Below are positions 7,951-17,431 of a stretch of DNA of 64,000 bases, piece after piece; positions within the stretch are counted from its first letter, which is position 1, and every line of letters starts with the position of its first letter. The notes under the pieces were generated by a model that saw only the letters and a list, made by a program, of their open reading frames with translations, was not told where the DNA came from and made no database searches. The DNA lies in NCBI GenBank assembly GCA_963781305.1, contig CAWAFL010000011.1, forward strand, positions 310,001 to 374,000. The letters are read 5' to 3'. The DNA is from DASXMT01 sp963781305 (GTDB lineage: Bacteria > Actinomycetota > Acidimicrobiia > Acidimicrobiales > RAAP-2). The translations under genes and the position numbers were made by a program.

Positions 7951-9168
7951 CTAGGAGAAGGTGAGCTCTCGGGCGTTGTCGGTCATGATTCGGTGCTGAT
8001 CGTGCGGCGAGAATGACGCCACCTTGGTGAGGAAGTCTTTCGGATGGGGAAGGCCTTCGGCGTGGGGCCAGTCGGAGCCGAACAGGATGCGCTCGACCGG
8101 GATGTGCCTGGCCAGGTCCTCGACGTTGTCCTCGACGAACGGCGCCACCCAGCAGTGTTCGATGAACTGGGTAACCGGATGAATGTTGAACATGCCTGGG
8201 TTCTGGCCATGGAGCATTTCGAGAGTGTGGAGCAAGGGACGGACCCAGTCGGCGCCATTCTCGATGTAGGCCACTCGAAGACGGGGGAAGCGCTCGAACA
8301 GCTTGTGGGCCACAAGGACTGTGGCGAAGTCCTGGATAAGTCGGTGCTTCATGAGGTGCGACGTGATGGTCGCCGCCCCGTCTGCCGCGTCGAGCAGCGC
8401 CGATTGGCTACTGCCCATGCCCCATGAATTGGCCACGGCCTCGCTCACGTCGACATATCCGTCCTCGAACCCGGCGTGAGCGGTTACGACGACGCCTGCT
8501 TCTTCGACCCGGGCCCAGAACGGGTCGAACATCGGGTCGGCGGGGGAGCGGGTTCCTTCGACGGTGAAGGCCGGCCCATTGCGGATGGTGATGATGCGGG
8601 CACCGTGATCGAGGCACCATTCCAGCTCACCAACCGCTTGGTTGACATCGGACAGAGTGAGGAAAGGAACGGCGAAGATACGGTTGCGGTAGGCGAAGCC
8701 CCAGTCCTCCTCTAGCCAGCGGTTGAAGGCCCTCAGTACCTCGATGGAGGCGGGGATGTCGGGTTGCATGGGCCCTTCCATGCACACGCCCTGGGAGGGG
8801 AACAACCAGGCTGCCTCCACGCCTTGATCATCCATGCAGGCCAAGCGGGCGTCGCGGTCGAACCATTCGGGATGAGCGGCGGGCGCTTCACAGGCCAACT
8901 CGTCGCCGATCCGAGCCTTGTCCGACTTACCCTGGAAGTAGTCATACAGCGCACCCGGACGTGGCCGCATATGGGCGTCGCCCGGTCCAGGAATGATCGG
9001 ATGGATGCGGTCCCCGAAGAAGTAGCGGGGCTTGCCATCGACGTCGCGCAGGACCACCCCTCGGTCGGCGAACGACGGATCCCGATGGCGGGTGAACGCG
9101 TCGCTGGGCTCCCAGTAGTGGTTGTCGGCGTCGAAGAGGCCTCCACCGGTGTCGGCTGTTGTCGTCAT
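7951..9168 (-). CDS. Amidohydrolase-2 family metal-dependent hydrolase
   Basis: A 405-residue TIM-barrel hydrolase with FDADNHYWEPSD near the N-terminus (about 12-23), VTAHAGFEDGYVD mid-protein and LFGSDWPHAEGLPHP near the C-terminus (metal-ligand Asp). It is a close paralogue of the truncated protein at 1-1120. ATG 9168 has AAGGGGAAG just upstream. A longer in-frame reading to 9504 runs into the upstream deacylase gene and is rejected. It lies 13 bases after the deacylase stop, so the two form one operon. Family members perform hydrolysis or decarboxylation; the actual reaction is unknown. Confidence 0.9.
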   Translation of the reverse strand: MTTTADTGGGLFDADNHYWEPSDAFTRHRDPSFADRGVVLRDVDGKPRYFFGDRIHPIIPGPGDAHMRPRPGALYDYFQGKSDKARIGDELACEAPAAHPEWFDRDARLACMDDQGVEAAWLFPSQGVCMEGPMQPDIPASIEVLRAFNRWLEEDWGFAYRNRIFAVPFLTLSDVNQAVGELEWCLDHGARIITIRNGPAFTVEGTRSPADPMFDPFWARVEEAGVVVTAHAGFEDGYVDVSEAVANSWGMGSSQSALLDAADGAATITSHLMKHRLIQDFATVLVAHKLFERFPRLRVAYIENGADWVRPLLHTLEMLHGQNPGMFNIHPVTQFIEHCWVAPFVEDNVEDLARHIPVERILFGSDWPHAEGLPHPKDFLTKVASFSPHDQHRIMTDNARELTFS

Positions 9169-9181
9169 CGCTTCCCCTTTG

Positions 9182-10906
9182 TCAGTCGGTGCCGTGGCGC
9201 AACAGCTTGCCTGGGGTGGCATCGGTGCATACGCCGTCGATGAAGGTGGTTCGACCATTGACGATGATTCGGTCGTAGCCGACTGCCTTTTGGATGAGCC
9301 GCCATTCGCCCGCCGGGTAGTCGTACACCCGTTCCTGAGGGGTGCTGTCGATCGTCTCCGGGTCGTAAACGACGACATCAGCCGGCGCGCCCTCGGCCAG
9401 GAAGCCCCGATCTTTGAGCCCGGCCGCGACGGCGGGGTAGTAGGAGAGCCGCCAGTGGGCCTCTTCGAGCGACATGATCTCGTGCTCGCGCACCCAGTAC
9501 CCAAGGAGCTCGGTGGGGTAGCGGGCCGTAGTCACAAACTTTGTGTGGGCACCGCCGTCGCTCACCCCGGGCAGGGCCACGGGGGAAGTGGCGATCTCTT
9601 TCATCGACTCCGGTGGGGTCATCATCATGGCCGTTGCGAACCCCACCCGCAGCTGGCCGGCCACGGCCACGTCCAAGAAGGCGTCTATCTCATGTTTGCC
9701 TTCCCTCGCTGCTACCTCGCCGATGAAGAATCCCTCGTAACGCTCCTTCAACTCCTGGGCGTTGGGAACATCGCTCGAGATCCAATGGATCTTGATCTCG
9801 GTCAGGTCGTAGCCAGCCCCGAAGAGGCCGCCGCGCTCCTCGTGGACCTCCTTCATGGCCGACCGCCGCACCGGGTCGGCAAATTTCAGCATCTTCTCTT
9901 CGAGCGTCCCCATGCAGGCTTCCTTCCAGCATGGGATGGTGTCGGCCAGGTTGTAATCCTCCAGGGTGAACTCGGAGACGAAGTTGGTGGTCAGCGCCTG
10001 GGCGAAGACTCGTAGGCCCTCTTCCTCATTGAGGTAGGCCAGCTGCTTGAGTGCCTCGCGGTGGGTGTACCTGGCTCCCCCGTGCTGGTTGAGGGCGCCG
10101 TCGGCCAGGAGGGCATTCCAGATGATGGACCGGCCGCTCTCTCGGGCCATCAGGGCTGCGGCCTCAAGCGTCCCGGTTAGCTGGGCCACCCCTCGGCCCA
10201 GCGAGCCCATGGCCCGCGAGAAGGCGATCAGCTCTCGGTCAGTCATGCAGTCGGTCACCATCGGCGTGCCGTCGAAATCCAACTGGACGTTGCCGATTTC
10301 GCCTTGGATCTGGGTACTGAACCCGCAGGCGCCGGCCTCCATGCCCTCCACCAGCAGCCTGCACATCTCGACTTGCTGACCGTCGGTGACCCGATAGGCC
10401 TTGGCATTGTCGACGCCAGCCACGTAGGCATACAGGGGGGCCAGAGGCACGAAAGCCATGACGTTGACGCCCTTGGGCGTACGGCTGACGCTGTCGAGAA
10501 ACTCCGGGAAGGTCACCCAGTCCCACGGCATACCGGCGCGCATCGTCTTGATGGGGACGGCTTCGTTCCGCGACAGGCTCAGCATGGCCCGGTCCCGGTC
10601 CTCGGGTTTGCAGGGTGCAAAGCCGAAGCCGCAGTTGCCGATCACGACGCTCGTCACCCCGTGCCACCCCGACATGGTGCACCAGGGATCCCAGAACACC
10701 TGGCTGTCGTAGTGGGTGTGCAGGTCGACGAAGCCAGGAGCCACCACCCGGCCCGATCCGTCGACGACCTCGGTGGCGTCGGCGGCGTTGATCCGGCCAA
10801 TCCGCACCACCAGACCGTCGGCAATGCCCACGTCCGCTTTGTAGCGTGGAGTCTGCAGGCCGTCTATGACGGTGCCGCCCTTGATTACGATGTCAAGCTT
10901 CGACAC
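9182..10906 (-). CDS. N-acyl-D-amino-acid deacylase-like amidohydrolase (amidohydrolase-3)
   Basis: A 574-residue protein. It opens with DIVIKGGTVIDG, has the metal-binding VDLHTHYDSQVFWDP (about 65-80), then GNCGFGFAPC, and the downstream GVSDGGAHTKFV with metal-ligand Asp/His. The C-terminal small beta-domain ends with ADVVVYDPETID. This is the D-aminoacylase/D-hydantoinase-like layout, with hydrolysis of an N-acyl or amide bond expected. GTG 10906, next to GAGGGGGG, gives the natural start (VSKLDIVIKGG). It is divergent from tetR across a putative operator and heads an operon with the amidohydrolase. Confidence 0.88.
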   Translation of the reverse strand: MSKLDIVIKGGTVIDGLQTPRYKADVGIADGLVVRIGRINAADATEVVDGSGRVVAPGFVDLHTHYDSQVFWDPWCTMSGWHGVTSVVIGNCGFGFAPCKPEDRDRAMLSLSRNEAVPIKTMRAGMPWDWVTFPEFLDSVSRTPKGVNVMAFVPLAPLYAYVAGVDNAKAYRVTDGQQVEMCRLLVEGMEAGACGFSTQIQGEIGNVQLDFDGTPMVTDCMTDRELIAFSRAMGSLGRGVAQLTGTLEAAALMARESGRSIIWNALLADGALNQHGGARYTHREALKQLAYLNEEEGLRVFAQALTTNFVSEFTLEDYNLADTIPCWKEACMGTLEEKMLKFADPVRRSAMKEVHEERGGLFGAGYDLTEIKIHWISSDVPNAQELKERYEGFFIGEVAAREGKHEIDAFLDVAVAGQLRVGFATAMMMTPPESMKEIATSPVALPGVSDGGAHTKFVTTARYPTELLGYWVREHEIMSLEEAHWRLSYYPAVAAGLKDRGFLAEGAPADVVVYDPETIDSTPQERVYDYPAGEWRLIQKAVGYDRIIVNGRTTFIDGVCTDATPGKLLRHGTD

Positions 10907-11007
10907 GGCCCCCCTCGCTGGGATGACTCTTCGTTGTGCGTCTGTTCGCCCATGGACTGCGTAGCCGGGCAAACCACGTCCAACCTTCCGATAAAAGAGC
11001 CTATAAT

Positions 11008-11028
11008 ACTTGTTGCCTGGCCAGCAAG
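11008..11028. promoter_or_regulatory. Putative TetR operator, motif 2 (copy 2), with overlapping promoter
   Basis: ACTTGTTG CCTGG CCAGCAAG is an imperfect inverted repeat (outer CTTG/CAAG) lying immediately after a TATAAT box at 11002-11007. It sits between the divergent deacylase (start 10906) and tetR (start 11046) genes. This is the classical arrangement for autoregulation by a TetR repressor. A near-identical element precedes the paralogous amidohydrolase at 1166-1186. Confidence 0.65.
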
Positions 11029-11045
11029 CTTGTAGGGTTCACGGC

Positions 11046-11822
11046 ATGGCATCGGAGAGTGCGCGCCAGACCCAAGCGGAGCGACGGAGCCGCTCGGAAG
11101 AGGCCCTGCTCGACGCAGCCGCAGAAATGATTGCGGAGCGCGGGGTTGATGGGGCGTCGCTTGCCAGCATCGGTGGACGGGCGGGTGTCAGCCGCGGGCT
11201 CCCCACCCACCACTTTGGAACCAAGGACACATTGGTCGCCCGGCTGGCCCAGCGGGCCCAGGAGCGAATCGCCTCCGCCATGGTGGCCACTCTGGAGAGA
11301 CAGTCGCGCCGGGTCGAAGAGTTGTCGGGTCTCGAGGTCGTGCATCAGACCGTCGACTCTTACCTGGAACTGTTTGAGCATCCGGCGGCCGACGAGCGAG
11401 CACTACTAGTCATGTGGGGTTCGACCTTCTCCACTACCTCATCGGTGCAGGGGATGATCGAGGCCGAACGGCGGAGCTACGACGGCCTGGCCGAATTGAT
11501 CGCATCTGGCCAGAAGGACGGGTCGATCAGAGCCGATGTCGACCCGACCGCCTCCGCTGTCCTCCTCTTAGGGATGATGCGGGGAATCGCCGCACTTCTC
11601 CTGACCGACTCCGCCATCACCGACATGAGGCGGGTGCGCAGGACATGTGCGGATTGGATCACCTCGTCTTTAGCCTTCCGCTCCGGTGCCGAGGACCCCT
11701 CGGCGCCAGCGGCCATGACCTCTGTCGAGCCATCCCTGGACCTGCTGCCCGATACCAGGAAAGGAAACCATAGGAATGTGGAGGCGGACATGATCACCGT
11801 CCGTCATAACGGTCCGAAGTAG
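11046..11822 (+). CDS. TetR-family transcriptional regulator
   Basis: A 258-residue regulator. The N-terminal helix-turn-helix spans about residues 17-62 (EEALLDAAAEMIAERG then LASIGGRAGVSRG, HHFGTKDTLV), the typical TetR_N pattern. The remainder is a helical ligand-binding domain containing SVQGMIEAERRSYDGL. ATG 11046 is preferred to an upstream TTG lying in the operator. Divergent location and the operator at 11008-11028 suggest it represses itself and the deacylase/amidohydrolase genes. The last 40 residues are poorly conserved in type and may be disordered. Confidence 0.88.
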   Translation: MASESARQTQAERRSRSEEALLDAAAEMIAERGVDGASLASIGGRAGVSRGLPTHHFGTKDTLVARLAQRAQERIASAMVATLERQSRRVEELSGLEVVHQTVDSYLELFEHPAADERALLVMWGSTFSTTSSVQGMIEAERRSYDGLAELIASGQKDGSIRADVDPTASAVLLLGMMRGIAALLLTDSAITDMRRVRRTCADWITSSLAFRSGAEDPSAPAAMTSVEPSLDLLPDTRKGNHRNVEADMITVRHNGPK

Positions 11823-11847
11823 TGGATCACTGCATGCTGGTCAGGAC

Positions 11848-12750
11848 GTGGAGGCGGGTGTGGCCGTTGCTCCCCAATGGAGTCAACTTCAAGTGATGGA
11901 GGATCTGCAGGCTCAAATTGCAAATACGCCGTCCAATCCACGAACCAGCCCACTTCATCAGCAGCCATCTACTATTCGGCTCATAGCCGCTCTCGGTAGC
12001 TCTTTTGCTGCCGGCCCCGGTCTTGAGCCCGTCGTCGATAGGGTCGCTATGCGCTCCGGTGCAAACTATGCACACCTCGTCGCCAACGTGCTGAGCGCCG
12101 AACTGATCGACCTGACTGTCTCTGGCGCCACGACGGAAAATATTCTCGATACGCCTCAGCTCACAATGGCGGGAATTGAATATCCACCGCAGATTGCTGG
12201 CCTACCCCCTGATGCGGACCTGGTCGTGATTACGGCGGGAGGAAATGATCTGCAGTTCATCGGATCCATGCTCTTCGCCGCATGGTCTAAGGCAGAGCCT
12301 GATGGATTGATTACCCAGATGCTCGCCAACATGTTCGAAGAAGGCATTCCGGAGATTTCCGAGGCGGACATGGGCGCGACGGCTGATGGCCTCGTGCGAA
12401 TCGTGGCTGCCGTTCGTAAGCGAGCAAGTATGGCCCGCATCGTTCTCGTCGACTACCTCACTGTCGTCACTGAACGGACCCCGACCGGAAATGGGGCATC
12501 GTTCACGCTAGACGAGCTCTCGGCATTGCTTCGCATTCAGCGGTCCCTCGCCGGGGCCTATCGAATCGCTGCTGCCCGTTCGGGAGCGGAACTTCTCGCA
12601 GTTTCAGAGGTGAGCCGCGACCACGGAGTCGGATCAAGCCTCCCCTGGATATCCGGGTTTCAATCCGACGCTAACAAAACCATGGGGTCCTTTCATCCCA
12701 ACCATCGCGGCATGCAAGCCGTCTCGGACGAGCTTGTCCGAATGCTCTGA
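11848..12750 (+). CDS. SGNH/GDSL-type hydrolase
   Basis: About 300 residues (GTG 11848), or 284 if ATG 11896 is used. Block I is ALGSSFAAGPG, where the GDS motif appears as GSS; the second Ser is the expected nucleophile. Block III is ITAGGNDLQF (G-x-N-D) and block V is SFHPNHRGM, supplying His. These are the four SGNH residues of lipase/esterase-like enzymes. No signal peptide is evident, so a cytoplasmic role is likely. Base use is more AT-rich than neighbouring genes, suggesting a different history. No link to the neighbouring pathway is visible. Confidence 0.78.
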   Translation: MEAGVAVAPQWSQLQVMEDLQAQIANTPSNPRTSPLHQQPSTIRLIAALGSSFAAGPGLEPVVDRVAMRSGANYAHLVANVLSAELIDLTVSGATTENILDTPQLTMAGIEYPPQIAGLPPDADLVVITAGGNDLQFIGSMLFAAWSKAEPDGLITQMLANMFEEGIPEISEADMGATADGLVRIVAAVRKRASMARIVLVDYLTVVTERTPTGNGASFTLDELSALLRIQRSLAGAYRIAAARSGAELLAVSEVSRDHGVGSSLPWISGFQSDANKTMGSFHPNHRGMQAVSDELVRML

Positions 12751-12945
12751 CCACCGGACGACCGTGAAGGGCTTCGCTTTGTAGCCTCACTCGGAGGCGG
12801 GAGGTTTGTAGCGACCCTGAAGGCCTCGTCGACAGGGCACGTCAACGGACGAGAATCGCAACGGATCACCGTTTAGCTGGTTGGATCGCCATCATCGTAG
12901 TGAATGGCGCTCTGGCTTCCTGTGTCCATGCCGGCCTGCGCCGTC

Positions 12946-13494
12946 TTACTCAGTGTCGTGTCGAAGCGGTTGGTGATCGTCGCCAACTTCACGCGCCGGC
13001 GGGCTCACTGAAGCCCACAGGGGCGCACACTTGGCAGCTGCGTCGAAAATGGCTGCAAAGCGCTCGCTTGTCTCCGTTACCTTCATGCCAAACGAGTTAG
13101 CGTGCCGGAACTCCAGCACCTCAACTCCCTCGGGTCCGGCACTGTACTGGTAGGGCGCTCCAGTCGGCACGAAGAAACCATCGCCAGCCTTAAGGACTTG
13201 CTTTCCTAGTAGAGCTGTCCCGGCGATCACGTAGTACAGGCAGTCGGCATCGTGACTGTGGCGCGGCAGGGAGAAGTGAGGTTTAAACCAGGCGTAGACG
13301 AGACTGAACCCTCCTTCTTCGTCGGACTGCCGGTAGAGCACCTTGACCGACTGGCCCGCTACGACCGCTGCAGTGTCGGCATTCTGGGGACGGACGAAAT
13401 CCTCGCTAAATGTTGGCGTCGACATCATGTCGGTCGCGTCGAGATCGGGTGCGTCCTCATGTCGGAATAGTGCGATACCTCGTCGATCACGCAA
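12946..13494 (-). CDS. Cupin-domain protein
   Basis: About 182 residues. The central cupin motif is RHSHDADCLYYVIAG (metal-binding His pair and Glu position changed to Asp/Tyr region), followed by GDGFFVPTGAPYQY and GVEVLEFRH, a single double-stranded beta-helix. TTG 13494 is favoured as start because GGGGAGG lies six bases upstream; the frame itself is open to 13548 but has no good site there. Small cupins bind metals and act as isomerases, dioxygenases or sensors. Nothing identifies the ligand here. Confidence 0.7.
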   Translation of the reverse strand: MRDRRGIALFRHEDAPDLDATDMMSTPTFSEDFVRPQNADTAAVVAGQSVKVLYRQSDEEGGFSLVYAWFKPHFSLPRHSHDADCLYYVIAGTALLGKQVLKAGDGFFVPTGAPYQYSAGPEGVEVLEFRHANSFGMKVTETSERFAAIFDAAAKCAPLWASVSPPAREVGDDHQPLRHDTE

Positions 13495-13871
13495 TGTGCC
13501 TCCCCTCCTCTGCCCATGGCTCCTTCCAGAGCCCGACGAATTGACCATAGCGGCTGCAGCGGTGGTTAGGCACCCTGGGGATCACGTGCTGACCGTCAGA
13601 GTTGCCGTTGAAAGAGGGGCTTGTGGAAGAACCGGTGGAACGACAAAGTCGCATAGGCCACAAGGATCGAAAGGCAGACCGGACGAAGCACCAGTTTCGA
13701 CCTTATGGCTGGCCGGTACGTCGGCCAAAGGATGGCTGCCTGATACTAATGGGAAGGTCATCACCTCATCGACCAACGGACGTGGGCCCCGGGGAGCAGC
13801 ACAGATCCGAAACGGCGTTCGCTTAAGAGGAAGATCCGGGGAACACGGGGTCTGAGTGGTGTCGAACATGC
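13495..13871. other. Intergenic, no gene recognised
   Basis: About 380 bases between the divergent cupin gene and the deacylase remnant. Short open frames exist on both strands but none has a ribosome site or recognisable domain. No hexamer-type operator is seen. Confidence 0.4.
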
Positions 13872-14570
13872 ATGCTGAGCGGCAAGAACCAGTTGAGGTG
13901 CATTGGACTTTCCCGCCGCGTCACCTTCGAGGTGATTGCCGACATTTTCATGAGGAACACGGCAGCGGTCACCGTTGAGCGCCTGGGCCGTCTTGCCAGC
14001 GAGGCCAATGTCCGGATGCAGTGGGTAGGCGTTCCCGCCTTCAAGTACCAGGCCAACATCCGGCCCGAGCTGGAAGCGTTGCATGAACGCTTCAAGGAAG
14101 AAGGCCGTGACTTCTGGACGGGCTTTCACCACGTTTCACCGACCTCGATGATGAATTTCATCTCGAGCCTGGTGTTCAGCCAGAACGGGAACCCGGTCTG
14201 GCAGGAGATGGTAAACGCTAAAGGCGAAGAGACCAAGCTCCTCACCATCGAAGAAGCGGTGCACGTCCTTACAGGGAAGGTGGCGGACTTCCTCGGCTTG
14301 GCGGAGCGTGGCGTACTGAAAGTGGGCTATGTGGCCGACCTCACCGTCTTCGATCTGAGCGAGATCGAGCGTCGACCCGAAGAGAAGGTTTGGGACGTTC
14401 CTGATGGCGACGGAGGCGTTACCTATCGCTACACCCGAGCCCCGGCCCCGATGCGCCTGACGTTGGTCAACGGCGTGGCTACCTTCGACAATGGGGCGGT
14501 AACGGGCCGCTTCCCGGGGCAGTTCATCGGTCCCGGCGCAGCCGCTGAGCAGGCCACGAAGGCCGAGTAG
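13872..14570 (+). pseudogene. Remnant of an N-acyl-D-amino-acid deacylase-like gene
   Basis: The 232-codon frame joins two separated parts of an amidohydrolase-3 protein. The first (about residues 15-120: ERLGRLASEANVRMQWVGV onward) matches the middle of such enzymes. The second (TIEEAVHVLTGKVADFLGL, then GYVADLTVFDLSEIERRPEE) is their C-terminus. Both the N-terminal H-x-H metal site and the GxSDGGAH segment are missing, so it cannot be an active hydrolase. The intact relative in this window is at 9182-10906. It is an old gene with a 5' loss and an internal deletion. Confidence 0.7.
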
Positions 14571-14725
14571 GCACGACAGCAAATAGCGCAGCCACCATGC
14601 AGCAGATCGTCCGATCCCTCTCGGGGTAGCCGCCGTCGTGCCTGACCATCGTCTGGCGCGGCTTGGCGTAGCCGCAGAGGATCGCTCGTCAGTCAGATAG
14701 GCCTGTCGATGAGAGGAGCACCAGC

Positions 14726-15127
14726 ATGACCGTGACATCCGGTAGCGCTGCGTTTGCGTTCACGAAGCTCGTTGTGCATGACCTGGAGAAAGAGGCGACC
14801 TTCTACCGTGCCGTCTGCGGTTATGGCGACGGCGAGTTGCTAAAGGCTGACATCGCGGGTCGACCCATCGAGGAGATCGTTCTCCGCACGCCGGAGGGCG
14901 TCCTGGATCTGGTGCTCCTCTCCTATCCTGGGGAACCGCTGTGCTGTTGGAATGGTGTGATCACTGGGTTCGACACCGCCGACCTGGACGCCTATCAGGC
15001 ACGCCTGCTGAACGCAGGGGGTGCGGTTGTCGACGCGATTAAGTCCATCGACATCGGCCCCAACCGAATGCGGATCGGCATCTTCGCCGATCCCGAGGGT
15101 CACCTGCTCGAAGTGATGGAGCGCTAG
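14726..15127 (+). CDS. VOC-superfamily (glyoxalase/dioxygenase-fold) protein
   Basis: A 133-residue single VOC domain pair: opening FAFTKLVVHDLEKEATFYRAV, second module ITGFDTADLDAYQARLLNAGG, and the terminal IFADPEGHLLEVMER with the metal-ligand Glu. ATG 14726 has GAGGAG ten bases upstream. VOC proteins include lyases, epimerases and extradiol dioxygenases; only the fold is assignable here. It is a monocistronic gene facing the LLM gene downstream. Confidence 0.8.
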   Translation: MTVTSGSAAFAFTKLVVHDLEKEATFYRAVCGYGDGELLKADIAGRPIEEIVLRTPEGVLDLVLLSYPGEPLCCWNGVITGFDTADLDAYQARLLNAGGAVVDAIKSIDIGPNRMRIGIFADPEGHLLEVMER

Positions 15128-15200
15128 GCCGCCTTGTCGGTCCTCGGGCCCACCTGCCTCCGGTCGCCTGCATCGGCCGGCGTCGGGTCAACGGTCGCCT

Positions 15201-16166
15201 TCAGCCGATTGCGGCGATGAATCGCTCCAACTCGCCCGGAAAGTCCCGTCCTGCGGGTTGGTAGGCGATCTCAGTGACCCCGGCGTCACGAAGCCCCGCG
15301 ACTCGGTCGCGAAGTTCCGTTGGGGTGCCAGTCAGAGACACCTGCGGCAGTAGTTCGGCGCCAACCTCGACAGCGGCCCGGTCCCGTTCGGTGAGGCGAA
15401 CGAGATGGCCCTCATGTGTCACGAGGTGCCGCCTTTCGGCACTGGCCTGCTCGACCGTACTCCGCCACAAGCGTCCGCCCGGAAACTCGTCGACCGCGTC
15501 TGCTCCTCGACGCTCATAAACGCCGTGATAAACAACAGCCAGAGCAGGCCCAGCCGCGTCCATCACCCGGTCATCGGTCAGGCCTTCGTGGTCACCGAGC
15601 ACAGTTCCAAAGGTCAGCACGCCGCGCCAAGAGGGGAGATCATCGCCGATCGGCGGTCTCCCGGATCCGAAGACCCCATCCCCGATCTCGCTCGCCACTG
15701 CCCTACCCTTTGGTCCGTCAGCACCGATCAGCAATGGCACCTCGACCGGGTCGCGCTCGAGCATTTTGATGACCGTTCCGCCCCAAGTGGTCTCCTCCCC
15801 GCGAAGCAACTGTCTCAATGTATTCACGTACTCCGCGACGTCCGCCCACCTCATCGGCGGTTGGCCCAGCGTGTAGCGCCCAGTGAAACCGGCACCGACT
15901 GCAGCCGCCACCCGGCCGGGTGCGAGATCAGCGAGACCAGCGATGGCGGCAGCATTCACCATCGGGTGCCGAAGCGACGGGATGAGCACCGCTGGTCCGA
16001 GCCCGATCCGCGACGTTCGGGCCGCGGCGAGGGCCAGGACCATCCACACGTCGGGGTACAGAGCGGGGGAGTCGTAGCACCAGGCTCGGGCATAGCCCAG
16101 ACTCTCGGCGAGGGCGATGTGGTCGGGCGTCGAGATCGAGGGAGGGAAAGCGCACGAGATCTGCAT
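15201..16166 (-). CDS. LLM-class (probably F420-dependent) oxidoreductase
   Basis: A 321-residue luciferase-like TIM barrel. TSRIGLGPAVLIPSLRHPMV is the usual strand-4 segment, ALADLAPGRVAAAVGAGF is the loop carrying the cofactor contact, and VPLLIGADGPKGRAVA corresponds to the P-x-x-x-G-G segment. Actinobacterial members usually use coenzyme F420, some use FMN. The reaction is not predictable. It runs in the same direction as the SDR upstream (17083-16307), about 140 bases apart. Confidence 0.85.
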   Translation of the reverse strand: MQISCAFPPSISTPDHIALAESLGYARAWCYDSPALYPDVWMVLALAAARTSRIGLGPAVLIPSLRHPMVNAAAIAGLADLAPGRVAAAVGAGFTGRYTLGQPPMRWADVAEYVNTLRQLLRGEETTWGGTVIKMLERDPVEVPLLIGADGPKGRAVASEIGDGVFGSGRPPIGDDLPSWRGVLTFGTVLGDHEGLTDDRVMDAAGPALAVVYHGVYERRGADAVDEFPGGRLWRSTVEQASAERRHLVTHEGHLVRLTERDRAAVEVGAELLPQVSLTGTPTELRDRVAGLRDAGVTEIAYQPAGRDFPGELERFIAAIG

Positions 16167-16306
16167 GAATGGTGATTCCTCTCGTCTTGTTTACGCCGAC
16201 TCGGTCCGGACAATTGCCGCCCACCTCGCAACCTCGCCGGTGCCCACCGTGCGATAGACCTCCAGATCGTGTCCGAAGTGCCGCGTGGTGATCCACAAGC
16301 TACGCA

Positions 16307-17083
16307 TCATCGATCTCTGCTCAACAGGCGTGGTGGTTCGCGGTGAACTTCACCTCCGTCGACCACGAGCGTCTCGCCGTTGATCCACGTCGCGTCGTCA
16401 CCCACCAGGAACAGCGCCGCCCTGGCAATGTCCTCGGGTTGACCGGGGCGGCCGAGAGGGATGGCGTCAATGTAAGCCCGCCGGGACTTAGGTTGGGTGG
16501 GCGCAGTCATCGGCGTCTCCACGAACCCTGGGGCTATGGCGTTCACACGGATGCCTCGTGGGCCCAGCTCCAAGGCGGCGACCCGAGTGAGCATGTCAAC
16601 TCCTGCCTTGGCGCAGCCGTATGCAGCCATGCCTTCGCCGGGCTGGCGACCATAAATCGAGGCCAGGTTCACGATGACGCCTCCACTGCCCTGCTCGAGC
16701 ATCGCTCGCGCCTCGTGCTTGATCGCCAAGAACACCCCGGTAAGACATACGTCGAGCACAGCTCGCCAGTCCTCGATGGGATGGTCGTACACCGGGGCGA
16801 GAGTGCCTATGCCGGCGCAGTTGACGGCAACATCGACCTTGCCGAATCTCTCGCATGCGAGGTGTACGAGTCGCTCCACGTCCGGTTCATTCGTGACGTC
16901 GATGGCCGTTGTGGCACAGGTTTCGACCCCGATGCCTTGCTGCACGGTCTCGAGGAGCGCCACGTTGCGGTCACCAACGACCACCTTGGCTCCTTCGCTG
17001 TTGAAAATCTCGGCTGCCCTCCGGCCGATGCCAGAAGCCCCACCGGTGATGACCGCCACCTTGCCCTTCAGGCGGGTACCCAC
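16307..17083 (-). CDS. Short-chain dehydrogenase/reductase
   Basis: A 258-residue classical SDR: TGGASGIG motif, NCAG, catalytic Ser142, Tyr155 and Lys159, PGFVETPM, and C-terminal INGETLVVDGG. GTG 17083 is chosen over an upstream ATG because AGGAGGTAAGG lies eight bases before it. NAD(P)-dependent alcohol/ketone interconversion is expected. It faces a SnoaL-like gene across a gap with two hexamer operators (17376-17393, 17432-17443). Confidence 0.88.
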   Translation of the reverse strand: MGTRLKGKVAVITGGASGIGRRAAEIFNSEGAKVVVGDRNVALLETVQQGIGVETCATTAIDVTNEPDVERLVHLACERFGKVDVAVNCAGIGTLAPVYDHPIEDWRAVLDVCLTGVFLAIKHEARAMLEQGSGGVIVNLASIYGRQPGEGMAAYGCAKAGVDMLTRVAALELGPRGIRVNAIAPGFVETPMTAPTQPKSRRAYIDAIPLGRPGQPEDIARAALFLVGDDATWINGETLVVDGGEVHREPPRLLSRDR

Positions 17084-17375
17084 GTTCCTTACCTCCTGTA
17101 ACAACCTCATCGCCCGTTGGGCCTAGTCGAACAAGGTCGCACGGCTCATTGTCCCACCAGCGCTCATGTCGTTGACTTCATCGAGACTGTACGGCGCCAG
17201 TGCTGAGCTCATCACTCATGAGCTTCTCGGCGCTGTACCTGGGCAAGGTTTGGCAACTTCGCCCAGCATTTGGCTCATGATCATGCCCCCGGTCGATCTA
17301 ACGATTCATGCTGGTTGGTAGGGCAGATTCGCCGAGCCCCCGGCCACCGTTGCCACCCTAGCGTTCACTGATCTT

Positions 17376-17393
17376 GATGTCGACATCGGCATC
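17376..17393. promoter_or_regulatory. Hexamer-array operator, site 4
   Basis: GATGTC GACATC GGCATC. It lies 76 bases before the SnoaL gene start (17469) and 293 bases from the divergent SDR. Confidence 0.6.
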
Positions 17394-17431
17394 CCCGTTT
17401 GAGTTGGCGACGCTCGTGCATGATCGACTGT

